This document shows positions 51,589 to 59,134 of a DNA stretch of 64,000 nucleotides, piece after piece. The DNA is taken from contig NZ_BSPX01000014.1 of NCBI RefSeq assembly GCF_030161255.1, positions 1 to 64,000 of the forward strand. Direction: 5' to 3'. This stretch comes from Zoogloea oryzae (GTDB taxonomy: Bacteria > Pseudomonadota > Gammaproteobacteria > Burkholderiales > Rhodocyclaceae). Position numbers and translations under genes: made by a program. Each line of letters starts with the position of its first letter. Within the stretch, counting starts at the first letter, position 1. Below the pieces are notes generated by a model that had not been told where the DNA came from, made no database searches, and was given only the letters and a program-made list of their open reading frames with translations.

Positions 51589-53151
51589 ATGCTCCCGATC
51601 CGCCCGCCACGCCCCATCGCCTCCCTCGCCCTCGTGACCGCCATCGCCCTTGCCGGCTGCGCCGCCGACCCCGTCGCCCGCCCCCGCGGGGAGCCCGGCC
51701 AGGCCCGTCCGCCCGCGGCCACCGGCCTGCTGGCCGACGCCGAGGCGCAGGTGCGCCGGGATCACGGGCCCGACCGCTCCGGCTTTCATCTCCTCGACCG
51801 CAACGAAGACGGCCTGCGCTGGCGCCTCGCGCTGATGGACGCCGCCACCCGCAGCCTCGACCTGCAGTACTACGTGTGGTGGGCCGACGAGAGCGGCGAG
51901 CTGCTGATGAAGCACGTCATCGACGCCGCCAACCGCGGCGTGAAGGTGCGCCTGATCCTCGACGACCTGTCCACCATCCTCAAGGATGCCGCCCAGGTGG
52001 CCGAGCGCGACGAAGCCATGGCCCGCCTCAACGCCCATCCCAACATCGAGATCCGCCTCTTCAACACCTGGAACCGGCGTGGCCTGGGCGGGCGCAGCTA
52101 CGAATTCATCGAGCGCATGGAGCGCATCAATCACCGCATGCACAACAAGCTGATGGTGGCCGACAACCGGGCGGCGATCATCGGCGGGCGCAACATCGGC
52201 AACGAATACTTCGGCCTGTCACCCGAGTTCAACTTCCGCGACCTGGACGTGCTGGGCATCGGCCCGGTGGCCCGGCAGGCGTCCCAGGTGTTCGACAGTT
52301 TCTGGAACAGCGAGTGGGTGACGCCGGTCGGCGGCCTGGGCGTCGATGCCACCACGGCCGACCTGCGCCGCGACTACGCCCCGCTACGCCGGCGGCTCGC
52401 CAGCGCCGAGGCGATCACCCGCTTCCGGCTCGACCCGGCCGACCGGGGCCCGGCCATCCGCGCCCTCCTCCCGCAGCTGCACCCCGGCACCAGCCAGGTG
52501 CACTCCGACAAGCCGGACCTCGACGTGCCGCGCCACCACATGCCCAAGGCGATCCGCCAGCTGGTGAGCACCACCCGCAGCGAGCTCATCATCACCAACG
52601 CCTACATCATCCCCGACGAGGCCGCGGTGGCCGAGCTCAAGGCCCTCGGCGGGCGCGGCGCGAAGGTGCGGGTGCTCACCAACTCCCTGTCGTCCCACGA
52701 CGTGCCAGCCGTGAACAGCCACTACAAGGCCTGGCGTCGGCCGCTCATCGAGGCCGGGGTCGAGCTGCACGAAACCCGCGCTGACGCCGCCATCCAGCCG
52801 CTGCTGGTGGATACGCCGCCCACCCGCGCCGAGTTCATGGGCCTGCACGTAAAGGCAATGGTGGTGGATCGCCAGCGGGTTTTCATCGGCTCGATGAACC
52901 TCGACCCCCGCTCGGCCCACATTAACAGCGAGATGGGCGTCATCATCGACAGCCCGGGCCTGGCCGGCGAGCTGGCCGCCGCCATGGAGCGCGACATGCA
53001 ACCCGACAACGCCTGGCGGGTGAGCCTTGCCGACGACGGCAGCCCGCGCTGGCAGGCCGGCGACCAGACCCTCGACGCCCAGCCCGCGCGCAGCCTGTGG
53101 CAACGGGTTCAGGACGTCATCTTCATGGCCTTCCCGCGGGATCTTTACTGA
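51589..53151 (+). CDS. Phospholipase D-family lipoprotein (cardiolipin synthase-like)
   Basis: A 520-residue protein with a lipoprotein signal (lipobox LAGC, Cys24) and two HKD motifs, HNKLMVADNRAAIIGG at residue 185 and HVKAMVVDRQRVFIGS at residue 420. PLD enzymes transfer or hydrolyse phosphatidyl groups through the HKD histidines; members of this type in betaproteobacteria are annotated as cardiolipin synthase-like or phospholipase D-like. The lipid anchor places it at the periplasmic face. I chose the ATG at 51589 because it gives the lipoprotein signal. The 3' end overlaps the convergent phosphoesterase by 7 bases. Confidence 0.87.
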   Translation: MLPIRPPRPIASLALVTAIALAGCAADPVARPRGEPGQARPPAATGLLADAEAQVRRDHGPDRSGFHLLDRNEDGLRWRLALMDAATRSLDLQYYVWWADESGELLMKHVIDAANRGVKVRLILDDLSTILKDAAQVAERDEAMARLNAHPNIEIRLFNTWNRRGLGGRSYEFIERMERINHRMHNKLMVADNRAAIIGGRNIGNEYFGLSPEFNFRDLDVLGIGPVARQASQVFDSFWNSEWVTPVGGLGVDATTADLRRDYAPLRRRLASAEAITRFRLDPADRGPAIRALLPQLHPGTSQVHSDKPDLDVPRHHMPKAIRQLVSTTRSELIITNAYIIPDEAAVAELKALGGRGAKVRVLTNSLSSHDVPAVNSHYKAWRRPLIEAGVELHETRADAAIQPLLVDTPPTRAEFMGLHVKAMVVDRQRVFIGSMNLDPRSAHINSEMGVIIDSPGLAGELAAAMERDMQPDNAWRVSLADDGSPRWQAGDQTLDAQPARSLWQRVQDVIFMAFPRDLY

Positions 53152-54995
53152 GACTGAGGCGTCTCCCAGTCCATCCCCACGCTCGCCTCGCTGCGGAAGT
53201 AATCGCCCGCCAGGCGCCGGGCCAGGTTGCGCTTGGGCTTGAAACGCTCCGGCGTCAGCTCGAAATCCTCCTTCGCCGCCAGCACCGCGCGGCAGCTCAT
53301 GTAGGCCCGCACCCGGGGGTTGTGGAGCTGGTCCATCCGGGTATTGACCCGATCCACCAGCTCGGCCTTCTCGCGGAACAGCGCCACGCTCGGCTTGAGC
53401 GCCCCGCCCACCGGCGCGGCCAGCAGGGTTTCCACGCAGCCCACCAGCCCTCCGCCCGGCTGGCACGACAGCGGCAGGCGGCGCGGCTCCAGCCCGTCGC
53501 TGTCGGCGCCCAGGTCGATCCGGGCCTGGCGGATCTCCCGCAGCAGCAGGTCCAGGTAGCGGTGGCCGTGCTCGTACATCAGCGCCTGGCAGCCGTCGCA
53601 GTACTTCCACATCGAGGCGTAAAGCCAGTCCATCAGCGAGCCACGGGCTTCCCGCTGGGCGCTCACCAACTGCAGGTCACGGGCCTTGAGGCGCGCGTCG
53701 GGCACCCCGTCGCCAGCGCAGGTGGCGGCCTCCCAGGCAGCCAGCAGTTCGGCGTCGCTGGCCGGCGGCGTGCCCCGGTTGGGCATCAGCGCCGCCACCA
53801 CCTTCAGGCGTCGGGCCGCCTCGTCGTATTCGAAGTGGATCTGCCGGTAGGCAACCGGCCAGTCCGACAGCGAGCTGACGTTGAGCTCCAGCATCGGCCG
53901 CCCAGCCACCCGGTGCATGGTCCAGAACCCGCTGTGGGTGTGGGCCGAGAGGTACACCAGCGGGTGATCGGCCCGCGCCATCAGGCTTTCGATGCGCTGC
54001 CGGGTCCGCCCGCCCAGTGCCCGCCAGTTGTGATGGCCGGCAAACACCACGATGTCGCCCCGCGCCCGGGCTTCCTCCATCCACGGCATCGCCGCGTCGA
54101 TCTGGTCGGCCTGCACGCGGCCCACGTCGCCCGGGCTCTCGCCCCGCAGCACGTCGAACGTGCCCACCAGCACCGACAGCTGGTTGGTGTCCAGCCCGAT
54201 CAGCTTCACCTGGCGCTTCGCCCCGGGCGCAGGTGGCAGGCGCAGCTTCTGCACGATGAAGGAGCTGGCGTAGCGGTTCTCCGGGGTGAGGTGGGCCTCC
54301 ACCGCCTCGACGAAACCATCGGGCCGGGGGTTCTTCCAGCCGAAATGGCCGTCCCGCGTCTCCTGGTTGAAGACGAAGCCCTGCAGCCGGCCGCGGCCGC
54401 GGATCAAGCCGTCGAGATAGCTGTCGATGAAATCGTCCTTCGAGAACGCGGTGCGCTGGTCCGGCGGCGCCTGACGCTCGTCGCTCAGCCACAGGCCGCG
54501 CCGGCAGGCCCTGTCCCAGCGGGCGCTGTCGGGGTCGCGGACGATATCCGCCACGTTGTAGTTGAAGATGCCGAAGAGCAGGCCGTCGTGGTTGCCGGGC
54601 AGGATCGCCCCGGGCTGGCGGGCCAGCTCGAACACCTTCTGCAGGCGCTGGGCCTCGGAATGACAGGACACGTCGAGCAGATCGCCCAGATGCAGCAGCG
54701 GCATGTCCGGGTGGCGGGTGAGCACCGTCTCGAAGATCTTGCGGCCGAAGAGGGGTTGCTCCGGCGGGCGCTGGGCGACTTCGACGTAAGCATCCACCGC
54801 GCTGTCGTTGTCGAGCATGGGCATGCCGGTGGCCTCGTGCTCCTGGGTGTCGCCGACGGCGATGATCGGGGTGGTGAGCGGCTGGTAACGGCCGGCGGCC
54901 TCGGGCGGCGGTGGATGGAGCGCGGGCAGACCGGAGCAGCCCGACAGAATGGCGCCCGCCGCAAGCAGGGCACCGCACAGCAGATACGCGTTCAT
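53145..54995 (-). CDS. Calcineurin-like metallophosphoesterase lipoprotein
   Basis: A 616-residue lipoprotein: signal with lipobox LSGC (Cys20) and an MPE-type domain over much of the protein with GDTQE, HLGDLLD, GNHDG, a GHHNW motif and SAHTHSG, the usual metal-ligand set. The C-terminal 200 residues have several Cys (SMWKYCDGC, LSCQPGGG, GCVETLL) and may form disulphides in the periplasm. The substrate is unknown. The ATG at 54995 gives the lipoprotein signal. It is convergent with the PLD-like gene, the stops overlapping by 7 bases; both are predicted envelope lipoproteins. Confidence 0.85.
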   Translation of the reverse strand: MNAYLLCGALLAAGAILSGCSGLPALHPPPPEAAGRYQPLTTPIIAVGDTQEHEATGMPMLDNDSAVDAYVEVAQRPPEQPLFGRKIFETVLTRHPDMPLLHLGDLLDVSCHSEAQRLQKVFELARQPGAILPGNHDGLLFGIFNYNVADIVRDPDSARWDRACRRGLWLSDERQAPPDQRTAFSKDDFIDSYLDGLIRGRGRLQGFVFNQETRDGHFGWKNPRPDGFVEAVEAHLTPENRYASSFIVQKLRLPPAPGAKRQVKLIGLDTNQLSVLVGTFDVLRGESPGDVGRVQADQIDAAMPWMEEARARGDIVVFAGHHNWRALGGRTRQRIESLMARADHPLVYLSAHTHSGFWTMHRVAGRPMLELNVSSLSDWPVAYRQIHFEYDEAARRLKVVAALMPNRGTPPASDAELLAAWEAATCAGDGVPDARLKARDLQLVSAQREARGSLMDWLYASMWKYCDGCQALMYEHGHRYLDLLLREIRQARIDLGADSDGLEPRRLPLSCQPGGGLVGCVETLLAAPVGGALKPSVALFREKAELVDRVNTRMDQLHNPRVRAYMSCRAVLAAKEDFELTPERFKPKRNLARRLAGDYFRSEASVGMDWETPQSQ

Positions 54996-55139
54996 TTTTG
55001 ATTCCCCCGAGCCACGGGCTGCGGCCCATGGAGGCCGGCCCCGGCTGCTGCCGGTTGCTCCGGCTTCGGGTTGAAACTCTAGCACGCGCCCCGGCGCGGG
55101 CTGCCGCGACCAAACCGTTTTGCGCCGGCCCCCCGTGCC

Positions 55140-55178
55140 AAAAGCACAAAACACGACGGGCGCCACTGGCGCCCGTCG
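55140..55178 (-). terminator. Rho-independent terminator of the FKBP gene
   Basis: CGACGGGCGCC and GGCGCCCGTCG form a perfect 11-bp stem with a 3-base loop (55154-55178). On the minus strand the sequence after it is TGTTTTGTGCTTTT. It stands 25 bases after the FKBP stop. Confidence 0.85.
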
Positions 55179-55202
55179 ATCATGCGGCGAGGTGCAGCAG
55201 GA

Positions 55203-55547
55203 TTAAAGCACGGCCAGCAGTTCCACCTCGAACACCAGCGTGGCGTTCGGCGGGATCACGCCGCCAGCGCCACGGGCGCCGTAGCCCAGCTGGGGCGGAA
55301 TGGTCAGCTTGCGGGTGCCGCCCACCTTCATGCCCTGCACGCCTTCGTCCCAGCCGGCGATCACGCGACGGCCGCCGAGGGGGAACACGAACGGATCGTT
55401 GCGATCCTTGCTGGAATCGAACTTGGTGCCGTCGGTCAGCCAGCCGGTGTAATGCACCTGGACGTTCTTGCCCGCAACGGCTTCGGCGCCGGTGCCAACC
55501 TGGGTATCTTCAATGACGAGGCCGCTCGCCGTGGTTACTTGAGTCAT
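55203..55547 (-). CDS. FKBP-type peptidyl-prolyl isomerase
   Basis: A 114-residue single-domain FKBP, starting MTQVTTASGLVIEDTQVGTG. The family core is present: VHYTGWLTDGTKFDSS, RRVIAGWDEGVQGMKVGG and LGYGARGAGGVIPPNATLVF. There is no signal peptide, so it should act in the cytoplasm on proline-containing peptides. AGGAG is a few bases before the ATG at 55547. The terminator at 55140-55178 ends it. Confidence 0.95.
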   Translation of the reverse strand: MTQVTTASGLVIEDTQVGTGAEAVAGKNVQVHYTGWLTDGTKFDSSKDRNDPFVFPLGGRRVIAGWDEGVQGMKVGGTRKLTIPPQLGYGARGAGGVIPPNATLVFEVELLAVL

Positions 55548-55618
55548 GGAACGCTCCTGTTTGATGAACGGCGGATTCTATCAACCCGACGCACAAAACG
55601 CCGCCCCCCGCAGGCGTG

Positions 55619-55683
55619 ACCTGCAGGAACCTGCACGCCGCACCTGCACGAACCTGCACGCTGAACCTGCACGAACCTGTAGG
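55619..55683 (+). repeat. Six copies of a 9-base motif with alternating 10/13 spacing
   Basis: ACCTGCACG occurs at 55629, 55642, 55652 and 55665; close variants ACCTGCAGG and ACCTGTAGG flank these at 55619 and 55675. Start-to-start distances are 10, 13, 10, 13 and 10 bases, so the array is a 23-base compound unit. It lies between the FKBP and msrA genes. No CRISPR spacer structure is present. Confidence 0.85.
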
Positions 55684-55701
55684 TCGGACTTCAGTCCGAC
55701 A
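55679..55701 (+). repeat. REP-like element, copy 1 (23 bp)
   Basis: A 23-base element beginning GTAGGTCGGAC and ending GTCCGACA, internally able to fold as TCGGAC-tt(c)a-GTCCGA. It overlaps the last 9-mer. The exact reverse complement occurs at 55744-55766, 42 bases away. Confidence 0.85.
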
Positions 55702-55743
55702 AGCCCGCGCAAAACCAAGCAGAGTCCCGAGGCCAGCGCCCGA

Positions 55744-55766
55744 TGTCGGACTGAAGTCCGACCTAC
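55744..55766 (-). repeat. REP-like element, copy 2, inverted (23 bp)
   Basis: Exact reverse complement of the element at 55679-55701, starting TGTCGGACT and ending CCGACCTAC. The pair forms a BIME-like unit. Such elements are common intergenic repeats in betaproteobacteria and xanthomonads. Confidence 0.85.
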
Positions 55767-55799
55767 AGTCCGGCCTCCCGCCCCTCACCCTCAACCCGC

Positions 55800-56348
55800 T
55801 CAGGCGCCCTTGCGACGCTCCGCAAACACCTTGCGGAACTTGGCCACCTTGGGCGCCACCACAAACTGGCAGTAGGGCTGGCGGCCGTTACGGGCAAAGT
55901 AGTTGTCGTGATAGGGCTCGGCCGGCCAGAAGGTGCCGGCGGGCTCGACCTCGGTGACGATGGGCGCATCAAACGCCCCCTCGAAGGCCAGCTGCGCGAT
56001 CTTGGCCCGGGCGATGGCGTCCTGCTCCGGGCTGGTGGTGAAGATCGCCGACCGATACTGGGTGCCCACGTCGTTGCCCTGGCGATTGGGCGTGGTCGGA
56101 TCGTGGATCGCGAAGAAGATGTCGAGCAGATCGGAATAGGCGATCACCGCCGGATCGAACTCGATGCGCACCGCCTCGGCGTGGCCGGTGTCGCCATCGC
56201 ACACCCGCTCGTAGCTGGGCGCGTCCAGATGGCCGCCGATATAGCCAGACTGGGCCGCGCTCACCCCCGCCACATCGAGGAACACCGCCTCGATGCACCA
56301 GAAGCAGCCGCCCGCCAGAATGGCGACCTCGTTCGTCTTTTCGCTCAT
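55800..56348 (-). CDS. msrA: Peptide-methionine (S)-S-oxide reductase MsrA
   Basis: A 182-residue enzyme with the MsrA active site GGCFWCIEAVF (first Cys is catalytic) near residue 14 and the family motifs GYIGGHLDAPSYERVCDGDTGHAEAV and DPTTPNRQGNDVGTQYRSAIF. It reduces the S epimer of methionine sulfoxide in proteins. No signal peptide, so cytoplasmic. A fused MsrB is absent. The REP-like repeat island lies just beyond its stop. Confidence 0.96.
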   Translation of the reverse strand: MSEKTNEVAILAGGCFWCIEAVFLDVAGVSAAQSGYIGGHLDAPSYERVCDGDTGHAEAVRIEFDPAVIAYSDLLDIFFAIHDPTTPNRQGNDVGTQYRSAIFTTSPEQDAIARAKIAQLAFEGAFDAPIVTEVEPAGTFWPAEPYHDNYFARNGRQPYCQFVVAPKVAKFRKVFAERRKGA

Positions 56349-56375
56349 TGTTGTCTCTCCAGGCTGGGGCTCCGC

Positions 56376-57104
56376 TCAGCCCCCGGCCGGCGGAAAGACC
56401 TGAAGATAAAGCAGATCCGACGCAAACGCGAGGCACGGCAGCGACACCAGCAGGAGCGGCGGAAACAGGATGGTAGCGATGATCGCCCCCGCCAGCAGCA
56501 CCGCCCACACCAGCATCGGCCTGGGGTTGGTGAACACCCCTCGCACGCTGGCCGTCACCGCGCCGACCAGCTGAGCCCGGCCATCAAACAGCAGGGGCAC
56601 CGCAAAAGCGGTGATGTTGAAGACGATGAACGCCAGCACCGCGCCCATCAGGCTGGTCCACGCATGAAAACGCGCCACCTGGCCTGCATCCGGTGTCGTG
56701 CCACCGATCATGAAGCTGTACACCGTGGCAGCATCGGTAAGCCAGATCAGCAGGAGCAGCGTGCAAACGCCGGCCAGCACCCACAGCCCCCGCGGCGCCT
56801 GCCGGAAGCCCGCCAGCACATCCGCAAAACCCGGACGCCGCCCCGCCGCCCCGGCCCGCCGCAACCCGAAGAACCCCGCGAGCACCGCCGGCCCCACCAG
56901 TAGAAAGCCGCCGGCAAAGGGCAGCATCATCGCCGACAACCCGAAATAGGCCAGCGCCCCGAAGATGCCCAGCCCGATGACCGCGAACACCGCCGCAAAC
57001 GCGACGGCCGAAGCCGGACGCTCGCGAAACGCCGCCCACCCGTCAGCGACGGCGGTGAAGACAGTGGCAACGGCGATGCGACAGGGGACAAGCTGATCGG
57101 ACAT
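56376..57104 (-). CDS. BPSS1780/DUF2189-like membrane protein
   Basis: A 242-residue inner-membrane protein with six hydrophobic segments, starting MSDQLVPCRIAVATVFTAVA. The family resemblance is to the BPSS1780/DUF2189 group, whose role is unknown. GGAGG is 7 bases before the ATG at 57104. It is 27 bases upstream of msrA on the same strand, so the two are likely cotranscribed. Confidence 0.78.
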   Translation of the reverse strand: MSDQLVPCRIAVATVFTAVADGWAAFRERPASAVAFAAVFAVIGLGIFGALAYFGLSAMMLPFAGGFLLVGPAVLAGFFGLRRAGAAGRRPGFADVLAGFRQAPRGLWVLAGVCTLLLLIWLTDAATVYSFMIGGTTPDAGQVARFHAWTSLMGAVLAFIVFNITAFAVPLLFDGRAQLVGAVTASVRGVFTNPRPMLVWAVLLAGAIIATILFPPLLLVSLPCLAFASDLLYLQVFPPAGG

Positions 57105-57315
57105 GGAAAGCCTCCGCGGGGTCAGGTCAGGCATCTGGCCTGACGGCTGCAGCGGGAGCAATGATCTGGGTCAAGGGCGCCGGGCCGACCACGCGCCACA
57201 GGCCCGGAGCGGCCCGCAGGGCGCCGATCCACGCGTTACGGAACCATCCGGAACGAACCCGGCCGAACGTACAATCCTGCGTCGCGCCTGCGATCAAACC
57301 CTCACAGAGGTGCCC

Positions 57316-58131
57316 GTGAACCTGCTCTCCCGCAACAACGTCACCGTGACCGGCAACCCGGCAGCAGCGCGAACGATCATCTTCATCAACGGCCTGGGCA
57401 CCGACCAGAGCAGCTGGAACCAGATCACCCCGGCCTTTGCCGGCGACTACCGGCTGGTGTGTTTCGACAACACCGGCAGCCTGCCGTCGACGCAGCCGTA
57501 TTTTCTTGAACACCAGCTGCGCTACCTGAACATCAAGGGCTACGCCGCGGATCTGCTCGAGATCTGCACCGCCCTCGAACTGGACGGCGCCCGCACCACG
57601 CTGGTGGGGCATTCCATGGGCGGCATGGCCGGATTGCTGGCTTCCGTCGAGCGACCCGCGCAGTTCGAGCGGATCGTGCTGATCGGCGCATCGCCGCGCT
57701 ACGCCAACACCGACGGGTATTCGGGCGGCTTCTCGGTGGACGACATCAATTCGGTCTACAAGGCCGTACGCCTCAACTACACCGAATGGTCCCTGGGGCT
57801 CGCCGCTGCCGCCATGGGCAACCCCGACCGCCCGATGCTGGCAGCGCGCTTTGCCGAATCCATCGCCCGCATCCCGCCGGAGCTGATGCTCACCATCCTG
57901 TGCTCCCTGCTGCAGACCGACCAGCGGGACGAGCTTGCCAAGGTGCGCGTACCTGCCCTGCTGGTGCAATCGCAGGAAGACTTTTTCGTTCCCCTCGCGG
58001 TGGCCGAATACATGCACGCGAACATCCCCGGCAGCCGGCTCACCCTGATCGACGCCAAGGGACACCTGCCCCACATCAGCGATCCGGATAAGGTGGTGGA
58101 GGCGATCAAGGGGTTTGTCGGCGGGGCCTGA
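57316..58131 (+). CDS. RsbQ-like alpha/beta hydrolase
   Basis: A 271-residue hydrolase with the oxyanion-hole region INGLGTDQSSW, the nucleophile elbow GHSMGG, an Asp region (VQSQEDFFVP) and the final catalytic His in DAKGHLPHIS. It starts NLLSRNNVTVTG and fits the RsbQ/KAI2/DAD2 group, known in Bacillus for stress signalling. GTG at 57316 is preceded by GAGG; the conserved region begins directly after it. No RsbP-like phosphatase is next to it. It is divergent from the BPSS1780-like gene and followed by a clear terminator. Confidence 0.85.
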   Translation: MNLLSRNNVTVTGNPAAARTIIFINGLGTDQSSWNQITPAFAGDYRLVCFDNTGSLPSTQPYFLEHQLRYLNIKGYAADLLEICTALELDGARTTLVGHSMGGMAGLLASVERPAQFERIVLIGASPRYANTDGYSGGFSVDDINSVYKAVRLNYTEWSLGLAAAAMGNPDRPMLAARFAESIARIPPELMLTILCSLLQTDQRDELAKVRVPALLVQSQEDFFVPLAVAEYMHANIPGSRLTLIDAKGHLPHISDPDKVVEAIKGFVGGA

Positions 58132-58138
58132 TCGTCAG

Positions 58139-58169
58139 GCGCTGCAGCCGATGGGCTGCAGCGCTTTCT
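58139..58169 (+). terminator. Terminator after the RsbQ-like gene
   Basis: GCGCTGCAGCC and GGCTGCAGCGC form a perfect 11-bp stem with a GATG loop, followed by TTTCT, 7 bases after the stop codon. Confidence 0.85.
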
Positions 58170-58259
58170 AGCCCCCTGTCGCGCCGGCAAAGAGAATCGG
58201 GACACCCGGCTCACGGCTCCGGAACCGTGACGCTGCAACACCGACAGGAGCCGACCGTG

Positions 58260-58967
58260 ATGCGTTCTCCGTCAGACGAAACCGGGCCAACACAGTGCGG
58301 CACGGGCACCGCAAACCTGCGCCGAGCCGGCCTTTTCTGCGGCCTGCTGGCCCCGTTGCTCTGGGCTGCCGCAATCCTCCTTGCCGGGGAGCTGCGCCCC
58401 GGCTTCGATCATGTCAGCCAGTACATCAGCGAACTCGGCGAACGTGACAGTTCGACCGGGACCTTCATGCGCTTCGGCGGCTTTATTGCGAGTGGAATCC
58501 TGATCGTCGGTTATGCGGCTGCGTTTTACGCGACGGCGGCACGCATCAGCGATCGTCCCCGGCTTGCCCTGCTCGTCGCGGCCCTCATCGCGGTGGACGG
58601 CCTCGGCCGTATCGGCGCGGGAATCTTCTCCTGCGAACCCGGCTGTGCAGCACCGGAAGTGCTCAGCCAGAGGCTGCACGGACTGTCGGCAACGAGTGCC
58701 TTCCTCGCACTCGCCGCGGCCGCGCTGCTTGGCGCCCTTCTTTTTCGCGGTGATGCGAGGCTGCAGCCGCTCAGTGCCTACTCGTTTGCTTCCGGGTGTG
58801 CCGGCCTGATCTTTCTCGCACTGATGTCGGCGAGCGAGGCTACGCATGTCCACACCGGCCTCTATGAACGGCTCGCTTCGGGGGCGCTCACGCTGTGGAT
58901 TTTCATGACGGCATGGAGGCTGCGAATGCTCTGCTGCGACAAGACGGCGGACGAGCGCACCCGTTAG
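58260..58967 (+). CDS. DUF998-like membrane protein
   Basis: A 235-residue protein with six or seven hydrophobic segments. The region HVSQYISELGERDSSTGTFM after the first span and the following alternating helices fit the DUF998 family, which has no known function. AGGAG is about 10 bases upstream of the ATG at 58260. A Cys pair (FSCEPGC) lies in an extracytoplasmic loop. It is convergent with tamB; the 167 bases between hold no gene. Confidence 0.78.
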   Translation: MRSPSDETGPTQCGTGTANLRRAGLFCGLLAPLLWAAAILLAGELRPGFDHVSQYISELGERDSSTGTFMRFGGFIASGILIVGYAAAFYATAARISDRPRLALLVAALIAVDGLGRIGAGIFSCEPGCAAPEVLSQRLHGLSATSAFLALAAAALLGALLFRGDARLQPLSAYSFASGCAGLIFLALMSASEATHVHTGLYERLASGALTLWIFMTAWRLRMLCCDKTADERTR

Positions 58968-59134
58968 CCAGCGGCCCCCACGGCAGTCTTCCTGCAGGCG
59001 GGCGGTGACATCAAGCTCGTCGCGGGGATGTCGCGGTTGATCCTGCGGCGGGGTGAAGCCACGCGAGGCGCATCCCGAATGGACACCGGCGGCCTGCCGG
59101 GATGGGCGGTTGCCCCAAAGCACTGGCCAGGGGC

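Noticed and set aside
55619..55683. Short regularly spaced repeats considered as a CRISPR array
   Set aside because: The repeats are 9 bases with 1-4 base gaps, so there are no spacers, and no cas genes are nearby.
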